Part shown: piece after piece, positions 7,756 to 16,164 of the stretch
Layout of the letters: each line of letters starts with the position of its first letter
Numbering within the stretch: the stretch's first letter is position 1
Source: an uncultured Prevotellaceae bacterium
GTDB lineage: Bacteria > Bacteroidota > Bacteroidia > Bacteroidales > Bacteroidaceae
Length of the DNA: 62,094 nucleotides
NCBI GenBank assembly: GCA_946188395.1
Contig: CAMHUU010000015.1
Span: 1-62,094, forward strand
Direction of reading: 5' to 3'
Notes under the pieces: model-generated
Databases searched by the model: none
What the model was told of the DNA's origin: nothing
The model's input: the letters and a program-made list of their open reading frames with translations, nothing else
Made by a program: the position numbers and the translations under genes

Positions 7756-9510
7756 ATGAACCATCGCTTTGACTGGCAGTCGCAACTTGCGACAGCCTAT
7801 GCATCCTATCCGGAAGCCCCGAGAAAACCCATCATCGGTTTGACGGGAAATTTCAACGACCAGACCTGTATGCTCAAGGATGGCTATTACAAGTCGGTCT
7901 TGCGGGCTGGTGGCATTCCTGTCATCATTCCTCCTCTTGCCGATACCGATGCTATTATCAATACCCTGGAGCATATCGACGGACTCCTTTTGACAGGTGG
8001 TGCCGACTATAATCCTTTGTATGCTGGCGAGGAACCCTCTCCGCGTTTAGGGGGTATCAATGCTGAGCGCGACCTTCCGGAATTGCTGATTACCCAGCTG
8101 GCTTACAACCGTCAGATTCCCATATTGGGCATCTGTCGGGGTATACAGACTTTGGCGATGGCGTTGGGTGGAAAGGTAAAGCAGGATATCAGCGATGTGG
8201 CCCAGATTCGCCATTCGCAGGATGCAGACCGTTCGGAACCTACGCATACGGTAACGATAGAACCCGACTCCACCTTATTTAATATATATAAGGAGGAAAA
8301 GTTATTCGTCAACTCCTTCCACCACCAGGCTGTCAGCGACCCTGGGGAACGGTTCCGTGTGACGGCCCGCTCGTCGGACGGTATCATTGAGGCTATGGAA
8401 AGCCGTGAGTTCAAGAGCATCTTGGGGGTACAATGGCATCCGGAATGCATGGAAGATGGTTTACCCATCTTCTCCTGGCTGGTTTGCGAGGCGGCCCATT
8501 ATCGCGAGGCTTGCAATCTGCACCAGCGTGTGCTGTCCCTCGATACCCATTGCGACACGCCGATGTTTTTTCCGCAGGGAGTAGACTTCGGCAGTCGCGA
8601 CCCACGTATTTTGGTCGATCTTCACAAGATGTCGGAGGGACATCAGGATGCTACCATCATGGTATGCTATCTTCCGCAGCCCCAGCAGGGCGAGACCTTC
8701 ACGTCGAAGGTGGACTTTGATGTGGCAGGTCCTACGGAGTATGCCGACCTCATCTTCGACAAGATCGAGGCGATGGTTGAGAAGAATAAGCAGTTTGTGG
8801 GTATTGCCCGTACGCCTGCTGATCTCTGTACGAACAAGCGACAGGGCCGCCATAGCATCATGCTTGGCATAGAGAATGGTCTTGCTCTCGATGGTCAGCT
8901 GGATCGCCTGCAGCACTTTGCCCAGCGTGGCATCGTTTATATGACGCTGTGTCATAATGGCGATAACGACATCTGTGACTCTGCCCGTGGCAGTAACACC
9001 CATCAGGGTGTGAGCGCTTTTGGACGCGAGGTTATTCGTGAGATGAATCGTCTGGGCATTATGGTCGACTTGAGCCATGCTTCTGAGAAGAGCTTCTACG
9101 ATGCACTGGAACTTAGCGAACAGCCTATCGTCTGCAGCCATTCCAGTTGCCGAGCCCTCTGCGACCATCCACGTAATCTGACCGATGAGCAGATGCGCGC
9201 CTTGGCAGCAAAAGGTGGTGTGATGCAGGTCACCATGTATAATGGTTTCCTCGTCAAAGATAGCGAGGCTACCGTGATGGATGGTTTACGTCATTTGGAG
9301 CATGCCATTGAGATAATGGGCATCGATCATGTGGGAATTGGTACCGATTTTGATGGCGACGGTGGCGTTCGTGGTATCGCCAACGCATCGGAATTGATTA
9401 ATTTTACTCGTATGTTGCTGTCTCGTCAGTATAGTGAGCAGGATATTGAGAAGATTTGGGGAGGTAATTTCCTGCGTGTGATGAGTCAGGTTCAAAGTGT
9501 CAGAAAATGA
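7756..9510 (+). CDS. Fused gamma-glutamyl hydrolase-like (C26) and membrane dipeptidase-like (M19) protein
   Basis: Two enzyme domains are joined in 584 residues. Residues 1-240 are a class I glutamine-amidotransferase fold of the peptidase C26/PuuD group, with GICRGIQTLAMALGG (nucleophilic Cys near 125) and GVQWHPE (His near 226). Residues 255-584 are a peptidase M19 (renal dipeptidase) metallo-hydrolase: DTHCDTP (metal ligands), MTLCHNGDNDICDSA, VDLSHAS, CSHSSCRAL and GIGTDFDGDGG. C26 enzymes cut gamma-glutamyl bonds and M19 enzymes cut dipeptides, so sequential degradation of gamma-glutamyl peptides is an attractive inference. No signal peptide is visible, so it should be cytoplasmic. A palindrome GTCGCAACTTGCGAC lies near the start (7779-7793). 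The stop overlaps the next ATG. Confidence 0.9.
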   Translation: MNHRFDWQSQLATAYASYPEAPRKPIIGLTGNFNDQTCMLKDGYYKSVLRAGGIPVIIPPLADTDAIINTLEHIDGLLLTGGADYNPLYAGEEPSPRLGGINAERDLPELLITQLAYNRQIPILGICRGIQTLAMALGGKVKQDISDVAQIRHSQDADRSEPTHTVTIEPDSTLFNIYKEEKLFVNSFHHQAVSDPGERFRVTARSSDGIIEAMESREFKSILGVQWHPECMEDGLPIFSWLVCEAAHYREACNLHQRVLSLDTHCDTPMFFPQGVDFGSRDPRILVDLHKMSEGHQDATIMVCYLPQPQQGETFTSKVDFDVAGPTEYADLIFDKIEAMVEKNKQFVGIARTPADLCTNKRQGRHSIMLGIENGLALDGQLDRLQHFAQRGIVYMTLCHNGDNDICDSARGSNTHQGVSAFGREVIREMNRLGIMVDLSHASEKSFYDALELSEQPIVCSHSSCRALCDHPRNLTDEQMRALAAKGGVMQVTMYNGFLVKDSEATVMDGLRHLEHAIEIMGIDHVGIGTDFDGDGGVRGIANASELINFTRMLLSRQYSEQDIEKIWGGNFLRVMSQVQSVRK

Positions 9511-10499
9511 TGAAAAGAATTGTTTATGTCCTAATGATAGCATGTCTGCTGACAGCTTGCAGCACGACGAAGAAAAGCCAGACCACGCAACCTGCTGTGA
9601 CTGTGGCGTTTAATGCCGACTCGGCTTATGAATTCTGTGCTGCCCAGTGCTCTTTTGGCCCTCGTACGATGAATAGTGAGGCCCACGAACAGTGTGCACA
9701 ATGGATTCGGCAGAAATTCGAGCAGTATGGCTATCAGGTCAGTATGCAGAAAGCCGATCTGAAAGGCTATGACGGCACCATCCTGAAGAGCACGAATATC
9801 ATAGCTCAGTCTCCCCTCGCCAGTCGGAGAGGGGAAGGGGGTGAGGCCATCCTTATTTGCGCTCATTGGGACAGCCGTCCATGGGCCGACAACGATCCCG
9901 ATGAAGCTAATTGGCGTAAACCGGTGATGGCGGCTAACGATGGCGCTTCTGGTGTGGCTGTGATGTTGGAACTGGCCCGTTTGCTTCAGCAAAATGATTC
10001 TGCCCGTGTGGCTGTCGATTTCATCTGCTTCGATGCAGAAGACTGGGGCGTTCCCCAGTGGAGCGACGAGGCCGGTGCCGACTCGTGGGCTTTAGGTGCT
10101 CAGTATTGGGCCGCCAATCCTGCACCCCTGAATCCCAAAAACTATCAGTATGGTATCCTCCTCGATATGGTGGGCGGACAGGGCGCTAAGTTTTATCGCG
10201 AATATTATTCCATGCGCTATGCCCGTAATATCGTAGAACGTGTTTGGCAGGCTGCCAATGCAGCAGGGTATGGCAGCATCTTCCCCTATAAAGATGGTGG
10301 AGGAGTCACCGACGACCATCTTCCCGTTAATGAGAAAGCAGGCATTCCCTGTATCGACATCATCAATCACTATCCTGATTGCGAACAGAGTTCCTTCGGC
10401 CCTACGTGGCATACTGTCAATGATGATATGCAACATATTGACCGCAACACGCTGCAGGCTGTCGGACAAACGTTGGTTCAACTGATCTATTCCGAATAA
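9507..10499 (+). CDS. Lipoprotein, glutaminyl-peptide cyclotransferase-like (M28 family)
   Basis: The 330-residue product starts with a lipoprotein signal (LMIACLLTACS, lipid on Cys18 or nearby), so it should sit in a membrane facing the periplasm. The body is an M28-type zinc hydrolase fold of the glutaminyl cyclase group. Zinc ligands are seen in CAHWDSRPWAD (His), NDGASGVAVMLEL (Asp), DFICFDAEDWG (acid) and HLPVNEKAGIPCIDIINHY with WHTVNDD (His). Glutaminyl cyclases turn N-terminal Gln into pyroglutamate, common in Bacteroidetes exported proteins, where Gln often follows the signal peptide. An in-frame insertion (SPLASRRGEGG) before CAHWDS is encoded by the repeat at 9810-9846. ATGA overlap with the upstream gene. 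Confidence 0.85.
   Translation: MMKRIVYVLMIACLLTACSTTKKSQTTQPAVTVAFNADSAYEFCAAQCSFGPRTMNSEAHEQCAQWIRQKFEQYGYQVSMQKADLKGYDGTILKSTNIIAQSPLASRRGEGGEAILICAHWDSRPWADNDPDEANWRKPVMAANDGASGVAVMLELARLLQQNDSARVAVDFICFDAEDWGVPQWSDEAGADSWALGAQYWAANPAPLNPKNYQYGILLDMVGGQGAKFYREYYSMRYARNIVERVWQAANAAGYGSIFPYKDGGGVTDDHLPVNEKAGIPCIDIINHYPDCEQSSFGPTWHTVNDDMQHIDRNTLQAVGQTLVQLIYSE
9810..9846 (+). repeat. C/G-rich repeat inside the QC-like gene
   Basis: CTCCCCTC is followed by a short spacer, TCGGAG, AGGGGAAGGGGG and GAGGC. It aligns with the block at 4904-4930 in murF in the same orientation relative to the gene, and is in frame in both. Confidence 0.78.
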
Positions 10500-10504
10500 A
10501 ACAG

Positions 10505-11122
10505 ATGAGAAAGGCGCTGCTGACAGGATTGTTATTGGTCTCGGTGGTCGCGATGGCCCAGAAGACACGGAAAGAGCAGGTGGAAATGGACAGTCCCACC
10601 TTCGTTCCTACTGTGAAGGTTGGCAAGGTCTTCGAGGGTGGTGACAGTATCCAGTATATGGAGATGAACAATGTCTATGTCTTTCCTCCGGTAGTCTTCG
10701 AGAACGAGAAGCAGGCTGGTGCCTATATGCGTCTAGTGAAGAACGTCAAGGCGGTTTTGCCTATTGCCAAGGAGGCCAAAATGATTATGATGGAAACGGC
10801 GGAGTATCTGGAGACATTACCTAATGCGAAAGCTCGAGAAGAGCATTTGGAACGTGTCGAAAAGAGCATCATGAAGGAATACAAGCCCCGCATGAAAAAA
10901 CTGACCTACTCGCAGGGGAAACTACTGATTAAACTGATTTACCGTGAGAGTCATTCCTCTGGCTATGAGCTCATTCAGGCTTTCCTCGGACCGCTCCGCG
11001 CGGGCTTCTATCAGGCTTTTGCCTGGGCCTTTGGTGCTTCCCTGAAGAAGGAATATGATCCCGAGGGTATCGACAGACTGACAGAGCGTGTGGTCTTGAT
11101 GGTCGAAGCAGGGCAATTATAA
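10505..11122 (+). CDS. DUF4294 family exported protein
   Basis: This 205-residue protein starts with a signal peptide (KALLTGLLLVSVVAMAQ). The rest is mostly helical, with the features I associate with the Bacteroidetes-only family DUF4294: YVFPPVVFEN, a central Lys/Glu-rich helical part, and LTYSQGKLLIKLIYRES. The family has no known function. It sits between the QC-like lipoprotein and the HhH beta-barrel gene with 5-6 nt gaps, a conserved style of arrangement that suggests an envelope role. Confidence 0.8.
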   Translation: MRKALLTGLLLVSVVAMAQKTRKEQVEMDSPTFVPTVKVGKVFEGGDSIQYMEMNNVYVFPPVVFENEKQAGAYMRLVKNVKAVLPIAKEAKMIMMETAEYLETLPNAKAREEHLERVEKSIMKEYKPRMKKLTYSQGKLLIKLIYRESHSSGYELIQAFLGPLRAGFYQAFAWAFGASLKKEYDPEGIDRLTERVVLMVEAGQL

Positions 11123-11128
11123 GGCACT

Positions 11129-13192
11129 ATGCGCATCGTCCTTTCTTTCCTCTTCTCCTTTGTCTCCTGTGTTGCGACAATGTCGCAACAAACACAATCC
11201 CCTGTTACAGACTGGCAGGCGGCTTTCTATTCGTGGCTCTCTGCTGACGAGACTTCTGAAGAATATGGTGAGGAAACCTTCGAACTCCTTTCCGACCTTG
11301 CAGAGCATCCGCTCAATCTCAACCAGACCTCCCGTACTCAACTTGAACAACTTCCCTTTCTTTCTTCCCAACAGGTGGAAGAGTTGGTAGCCTATATGGA
11401 CCGCTATCGCCCCTTGCGTTCGCTCAGTGAATTGCAGATGATTGAGAGTTTGGACCGCGACACGCGCCGTCTGCTGACCCATTTTGTCATCATTGGTGAT
11501 ACCCTTGTGCCTCAGCAAACTGTCAAGTCAGTGCTGTCACATCTGTTTCAGGATGGTCATGCTACCGCGATGGCCACCCTTCGCCAGCCGTTTTACAAGC
11601 GAAAAGGCGACGACGGTAAATACCTTGGCTATCCGCAACGTCATGACTTGCGCCTTCAGTTTGCTTCCCGTGACCAGCTGAAGTTTGGCTTGACTGCCGC
11701 CCAGGATGCTGGAGAACCCTTCTTTTCTAATAGGAATACGCTGGGGTATGACCATTATTCCTATTATTTCCAGCTTCGTCGGATGGGGCGTGTGGAAGAA
11801 CTAAATCTGGGCATGTATCGCGTGCAGTTGGGTATGGGACTGGTCATGAATTCTGCTTTCTATTTGGGAAAACTGGCTTCACTGCAGTCTTTGGGACGTA
11901 GCACGCACGCCTTGTCAGCCTATACATCCCGTTCTATGGCAGACTATCTGCAGGGGGCAGCGGCAACGGTTCGTCTGTTTTCCGACTGGCGGCTGACGGC
12001 TTTTGCCTCTTGGCGTCCCATTGATGCCACACTCAATTCCGATGGTACTGTCCGCACCATCGATACGGACGGATACCATCGTACGGAAACGGAGATGGAA
12101 AAGAAGAACAATACCCACGAAACGGATATGGGCTTTAGCCTTTCTTGGACGCCCTCTCATCCCGCTTTTTCCTCTCATATCTCTCTTAATGGCGTTTACA
12201 CCAGCTTTGACCGCTTTCTCGTTCCGTATATCAAGACGACTTCGTCTGCCCAGTCTTATCGCCGTTACTACCCTGAAGGGGCTTCTTTCTTCAATGCCTC
12301 TTTGGATTATGGCCTGACCTCAGCACGTTTTGCCTTTTCTGGCGAAACAGCCCTGAATCGCGAGGGAGCATTGGCTGCTATTCATACGGCGAGTCTCCGT
12401 ACTACCGACCAGCTTAGCCTGATGCTGCTCCACCGCTATTATGACAAACGATATACCTCCTGCCATGCACGCAGCTTCAGCGAGGGTGGTTACACGCAGA
12501 ACGAACATGGTCTCTATTTGGGGGCCAATTGGAGGCCCTCACGAAAGTTCTTGTTGCAAGGATATGCCGACTATGCTCATTTTCCTTTCCTCCGCTATCG
12601 GGTCAGTGCCCCCAGCGATGCTTTGGATGCCTTCCTCCTCGCGCGTACCTATTATAATATAGGGACCCTGGAGGCTCGTTACCGTTTTCGGATTCGTCAG
12701 CGTGACAACTCCGAGCATACTCAGGTCATCAATCGCAATGAGCACCGTGCCCGTATTCGCTTCTCTTGTCCTGTGATTTCCTCTGATGCCGCAGGTGCTG
12801 CTTCCCTGACCTTACAAACCCAGATCGATGGGGTCCTGGTGAACAGCCATGACCAGAATTCCCGTGGCGTGATGGCGAGTCAACAGGCCTCCTTCCGTTA
12901 TCGTGGTTTGCGCCTTCAGGGATACTTTGGCTGGTTCCGTTCCGACGATTACGACAGTCGCCTTTATCAATACGAACCTTCGGTGTTGCACGAATTCTCT
13001 TCTCCAGCTTTCTATGGGCATGGCATCCGCTATTCCCTCATGGCTCGTGCCGATTGGGGGCGCTTGACCTTCTTAGCCAAAATCGGCACGACCGACTATT
13101 TCGACCGTACCGTTATCTCGAGTGGTTTGCAGCAAATCGATGGCTCTTCCCAAACGGACCTGCTTCTTCAGGTTCTCCTAAAAATTAATTAG
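11129..13192 (+). CDS. Exported helix-hairpin-helix protein with a beta-barrel-like C-terminus
   Basis: The 687-residue product has a signal peptide (ending near SCVATMSQQ). A helix-hairpin-helix region of the ComEA type follows (LNLNQTSRTQLEQLPFLSSQQVEELVAYMDRY, then SLSELQMIESLD, about residues 60-105). The remaining 550 residues show the alternating, aromatic-rich strands of an outer-membrane barrel. HhH motifs usually bind DNA, so DNA handling at the cell surface, perhaps uptake, is possible but unproven. The palindrome at 11170-11190 lies in the signal-peptide end. It is the last gene of the lrp operon and converges on the glycosyltransferase gene with a 3-nt gap. Confidence 0.75.
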   Translation: MRIVLSFLFSFVSCVATMSQQTQSPVTDWQAAFYSWLSADETSEEYGEETFELLSDLAEHPLNLNQTSRTQLEQLPFLSSQQVEELVAYMDRYRPLRSLSELQMIESLDRDTRRLLTHFVIIGDTLVPQQTVKSVLSHLFQDGHATAMATLRQPFYKRKGDDGKYLGYPQRHDLRLQFASRDQLKFGLTAAQDAGEPFFSNRNTLGYDHYSYYFQLRRMGRVEELNLGMYRVQLGMGLVMNSAFYLGKLASLQSLGRSTHALSAYTSRSMADYLQGAAATVRLFSDWRLTAFASWRPIDATLNSDGTVRTIDTDGYHRTETEMEKKNNTHETDMGFSLSWTPSHPAFSSHISLNGVYTSFDRFLVPYIKTTSSAQSYRRYYPEGASFFNASLDYGLTSARFAFSGETALNREGALAAIHTASLRTTDQLSLMLLHRYYDKRYTSCHARSFSEGGYTQNEHGLYLGANWRPSRKFLLQGYADYAHFPFLRYRVSAPSDALDAFLLARTYYNIGTLEARYRFRIRQRDNSEHTQVINRNEHRARIRFSCPVISSDAAGAASLTLQTQIDGVLVNSHDQNSRGVMASQQASFRYRGLRLQGYFGWFRSDDYDSRLYQYEPSVLHEFSSPAFYGHGIRYSLMARADWGRLTFLAKIGTTDYFDRTVISSGLQQIDGSSQTDLLLQVLLKIN
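11170..11190. repeat. Perfect palindrome in the HhH-barrel gene
   Basis: Arms TGTTGCGACA (11170-11179) and TGTCGCAACA (11181-11190) flank a single central A. The core GTTGCGAC/GTCGCAAC is shared with palindromes at 34025-34043 and 53223-53243. It is in frame, encoding VATMSQQ. Confidence 0.85.
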
Positions 13193-13195
13193 TAA

Positions 13196-14320
13196 TTACT
13201 CATTTGGCGCGTAGCGCCTATAAATATCAATAACTTGTCCTGCCACGTCGCGACCTTCGAAGCGTTTGATATATTCGCGACTCTTGGCTATCCGTTGTTC
13301 CCGGTCGTAAGCACCACGTAGTGACATCTGCAGGGCCTCGGCCATTTCCGTTGGATTATCTGGGTCAACATACCGGCAGTACGGCCCCCCCGCTTCTTCC
13401 AGGCACGAGCCTGTACAGGCTACTACGGGTAAGCCGGCAGCAATGGCTTCAATGATGGGAATGCCAAAACCTTCATAGCGTGACGGGTAGGCGAAAGCCT
13501 CGCCCATGGCATAGATGGCTGCCAAGTCGTCATCGGGCACTCCGCTGAGCAGATGGATACGTTCATCCTTCGGCAATTCTTCGGCATAGTCCGTTTTTCT
13601 TCCCACCGCCACCAGGTGTATGTCCTTCGGCAACAAATCCAATGCCTCTGCCACCAACAGCAGGTTTTTCCGTCGTTCGATGGTTCCTACGTTCAGCACA
13701 TAACGTGCCGGCAGTTCGTAGCGCTGTTTAACTTCGGCTTTTTTGCTGGCTGATATCTCTTTGGTAAATCTGGGCGAAAAACTCTGGTAGATGACGCTGA
13801 TGCGGTCGGCATATTCCGCTCCGCCCAACTCTATGATGTCTTGCCGTGTCCGTTCGCTGATGGCGATGATATGTGCAGCCTCCCGCAGCGTCTGGCGGAA
13901 CTTCCATTCGTATATCTTAGTATCTATCCAGTGGTAGTATTCCGGGTGGCGCATAAAAATGAGGTCGTGGATGGTTACCACACCGGGGATGCCAGCCTTT
14001 CGCAGACCTATGGGCAATTCGCCAGACAATCCATGGTACACATTGACTCTGTCGCGCTTCAAATCCTTGACGATGCCCCTTGAACGCCACCATGCTTTCC
14101 GCAGGGCTCCCACGTCTGACGGTTTTTCCGTTGGGTAGCAAAACGTGGCGCCTTCGATAATCTGTCCCCTCAGCGAGTCCTTTCCCTCATCAGGGGCGTA
14201 AAGCCTCAGCTCCAGTTCGCTGTCGCCTCGACGTAACAGGTCGTTTACCAGCGTACGTCCGTAGCTGCCCAGTCCCGTCCCGTTGCGTACAATCCGCTTC
14301 GCATCAACCCCAACAATCAT
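13196..14320 (-). CDS. Glycosyltransferase family 4-type protein
   Basis: The 374-residue protein has a GT-B fold of the GT4/GT1 group. The N-terminal half carries VDAKRIVRNGTGLGSYGRTL (acceptor-side loop) and GIPGVVTIHDLIF. The C-terminal half carries LNVGTIERRKNLLLVAEAL and the nucleotide-sugar signature YEGFGIPIIEAIAAGLPVVACTGSCLEE (Glu pair). Such enzymes add sugars to cell-surface glycans. Upstream on the same strand lies a mannose-1-phosphate guanylyltransferase gene, so use of GDP-mannose is a reasonable guess. The last codons contain the palindrome GGCGC-GTA-GCGCC (13206-13218). The exact sugar and acceptor are unknown. Confidence 0.88.
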   Translation of the reverse strand: MIVGVDAKRIVRNGTGLGSYGRTLVNDLLRRGDSELELRLYAPDEGKDSLRGQIIEGATFCYPTEKPSDVGALRKAWWRSRGIVKDLKRDRVNVYHGLSGELPIGLRKAGIPGVVTIHDLIFMRHPEYYHWIDTKIYEWKFRQTLREAAHIIAISERTRQDIIELGGAEYADRISVIYQSFSPRFTKEISASKKAEVKQRYELPARYVLNVGTIERRKNLLLVAEALDLLPKDIHLVAVGRKTDYAEELPKDERIHLLSGVPDDDLAAIYAMGEAFAYPSRYEGFGIPIIEAIAAGLPVVACTGSCLEEAGGPYCRYVDPDNPTEMAEALQMSLRGAYDREQRIAKSREYIKRFEGRDVAGQVIDIYRRYAPNE

Positions 14321-14330
14321 AGATTTTTAT

Positions 14331-14458
14331 TTTTGAATGTTGAATGAAGAATGTTGAATGGTCGCCTTTGGCGATGATCAATTAAGAATTGAGAATTCAT
14401 CACTCGGACATCGCAGCGAAGCGAGAATAATTCATCATTCACCATTCCTCATTCCTAA
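14331..14458 (+). repeat. Composite heptamer and palindrome repeat between manC and the glycosyltransferase gene
   Basis: In order: GAATGTT/GAATGAA words (14335-14359), a palindrome TCGCC-TTT-GGCGA (14362-14374), AATTAAGAATTGAGAATTC words, then a module ACATCGCAGCGAAGCG followed by heptamers TTCATCA, TTCACCA, TTCCTCA, TTCCTAA (14431-14458). The 40 nt at 14408-14447 match 26001-26040, inside the RluA-like gene, at 37 of 40 positions. The block fills nearly the whole 139-nt intergenic gap. Confidence 0.85.
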
Positions 14459-14459
14459 T

Positions 14460-15548
14460 TTAAATATACTCTTCTCCGTATTTCAGCTGCACTTCATTGA
14501 CATACTTGCGAACCAAGGCCGACGAGTCGCCCTTCTTGCAAATCAGCAGTACATTACCCTGCTCAGCCACAATGTAGCCGTCCAGTCCGTTAATGACTCC
14601 CAATTTGCCTTTGGGTAATTTGATGACGTTGTTGTGCGAATCCTCCAATAGCACTTCTGAGTCTACTACAACATTGTCGTTGTCGACGGCGCTCATGCAT
14701 TCGTAAACAGCGTGCCACGTACCCAAATCTGCCCAACCGAAGTTACACTTCATGACATACACCTCCTCGCTGTGTTCCAGAATAGCGTAGTCTATCGACA
14801 GGTTCGGATAGCGCGGATAGTGTTTGGCTACGTATTCCAACTCGTCTTCGTAAGTGTAGTTGGGGTGCTTTAGTAGATCGGCCAATACAGAAGGGAAGAG
14901 GTGTGTGAAAGTATCGTGCATCTTACGCGAGTTCGACAGGAAAACACCCGTGTTCCAATAGAACTCGCCACTTTCCATGAACATCTTGGCAAACTCGCGT
15001 TCAGGTTTCTCAGTAAACGACTTCACCTGATAGACGTCGGGCTTACAGCTCAGGTCGCCCATCTGGATATATCCGTAGCCAGGCTCCGGTCGTGTCGGTA
15101 CGACGCCGATAGCCAACAATACGTCATGCCCCGACACGTAGCCCAAACCAACCTCCATGCAATTCAGGAAAGCTTCTTCGTTCATCACCAATTGGTCCGA
15201 TGGCGTGATAATGATGTTGGCATCGGGATTTGCTCTCCGAATGCGTATGTGTGCCCAGGCTACGCTGGGTGCTGTATTGCGGTTGACGGGTTCCACCAGG
15301 ATGTTGTGTTCGCCTATCTCTGGCACCTGTTCGAGAACCATTGGCAGATACTGCTTACATGTACATATATATATATTCTCCTTGGGTACCACCTTGCAGA
15401 ACCTGTCGAAGGTCTGCTGCAGTTGTGTACGGCCCGTTCCAAAGAAGTCCAGGAATTGCTTCGGACGGTCTGCGCGACTGCAGGGCCATAGTCTGCATCC
15501 CTTGCCGCCAGCCAGAATGATGCAATAGTTTTTGCTGTTTAGTTCCAT
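14460..15548 (-). CDS. Mannose-1-phosphate guanylyltransferase
   Basis: The enzyme makes GDP-mannose from mannose 1-phosphate and GTP, the donor for mannose and fucose in surface glycans. The 362-residue product shows the nucleotidyltransferase start CIILAGGKGCRLWPCSR and PKQFLDFFG, then EPVNRNTAPSVAWA and ITPSDQLV, then FTEKPE, and GDLGTWHAVY-type residues near FGWADLGTW, all typical of ManC-type enzymes. There is no C-terminal isomerase domain, so it is monofunctional. The next gene on the strand is a glycosyltransferase, separated by a repeat-filled 139-nt gap. An imperfect -7 box (TAACTTAG) lies about 35 nt upstream of the start. Confidence 0.92.
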   Translation of the reverse strand: MELNSKNYCIILAGGKGCRLWPCSRADRPKQFLDFFGTGRTQLQQTFDRFCKVVPKENIYICTCKQYLPMVLEQVPEIGEHNILVEPVNRNTAPSVAWAHIRIRRANPDANIIITPSDQLVMNEEAFLNCMEVGLGYVSGHDVLLAIGVVPTRPEPGYGYIQMGDLSCKPDVYQVKSFTEKPEREFAKMFMESGEFYWNTGVFLSNSRKMHDTFTHLFPSVLADLLKHPNYTYEDELEYVAKHYPRYPNLSIDYAILEHSEEVYVMKCNFGWADLGTWHAVYECMSAVDNDNVVVDSEVLLEDSHNNVIKLPKGKLGVINGLDGYIVAEQGNVLLICKKGDSSALVRKYVNEVQLKYGEEYI

Positions 15549-15666
15549 TATATTAGAATAAGTGTTTTGATTCAGTGTGCTAAGTTACGAATAATCTTTC
15601 ATACCTACAAATAATCCCTTTAATTTTAGGTTTTTATAACTAAGACGAAAAAAGTCCGAAAAACTT

Positions 15667-15697
15667 TTGGTCGTTTCCTATTATTTTTGTACTTTTG
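15667..15697 (+). promoter_or_regulatory. Promoter of tRNA-Leu
   Basis: TTG at 15667-15669 and TACTTTTG at 15690-15697 are 20 nt apart. The box ends 11 nt before the tRNA 5' end, leaving a very short leader. Confidence 0.75.
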
Positions 15698-15708
15698 CAC
15701 CCGCTTAA

Positions 15709-15790
15709 GCCCAGATGGCGGAATCGGTAGACGCGCTGGTCTCAAACACCAGTGGGGAAACCCATCCCGGTTCGAGCCCGGGTCTGGGTA
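15709..15790 (+). tRNA. tRNA-Leu (CAA)
   Basis: A complete cloverleaf can be drawn. Acceptor GCCCAGA pairs with TCTGGGT (one G-U pair). The anticodon arm CTGGT-CTCAAAC-ACCAG places CAA at the anticodon, reading UUG leucine codons. A long variable arm (TGGGGAAACCCA), typical of Leu, is present, and the T arm is CCCGG-TTCGAGC-CCGGG. The sequence after the discriminator is CA, so the 3' CCA is not fully encoded. Promoter and terminator flank it closely, so it is a single-gene transcript. Confidence 0.97.
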
Positions 15791-15793
15791 CAG

Positions 15794-15823
15794 AAGGGCG
15801 GATAATTTAAGTCCGCCCTTTTG
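15794..15823 (+). terminator. Intrinsic terminator after tRNA-Leu
   Basis: A 9-bp stem AAGGGCGGA/TCCGCCCTT with a 9-nt loop is followed by TT, starting 3 nt after the tRNA. Confidence 0.8.
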
Positions 15824-16164
15824 ATTAAAAAAACGAGGGCGTCAACCTATAAACGTACAGCGTTACTAACCGTGAGGCCCCATATATATAATAAGGTGTA
15901 ACAAACAATATGGATTATTCGCAAATGTTCTTAAAAATTCAAAAAAAAGCATGGAAACTCCCTCAAAATCGGCCTTTAGGCTGATAAAAAGCATTTTTTT
16001 TGCCCAAAAACGAAAAAAAAGTATAAAAATCCTTGCGGATTCGCGAATTAATGCCTATATTTGCACCCAAAAAGTGGCTCCGCACGTAATTGGCGGGGTC
16101 TAAGACGTGAGAGAATAGAGATAAACAAACATTTTATTTTTTAATTAATTTTAATTTTAATCGT
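15824..16164 (+). other. Intergenic region with promoter and long leader of the large lipoprotein gene
   Basis: No gene was seen. A weak hairpin ATCGGCC-TTTA-GGCTGAT lies at 15968-15985. A strong promoter follows: TTG at 16033-16035, 20 nt, then TATATTTG at 16056-16063. The transcript then has a leader of about 95 nt before the ATG at 16165. The leader begins with a G/C-rich part in which CTCCGC and GCGGGG can partly pair and ends in an A/T-only stretch of about 35 nt, which should be unstructured at the ribosome entry site. Such a leader fits a highly translated gene. Confidence 0.7.

Noticed and set aside
15968..15985. Hairpin as a second terminator downstream of tRNA-Leu
   Set aside because: The stem is weak and no T-run follows directly on the plus strand; the real terminator is at 15794-15823.
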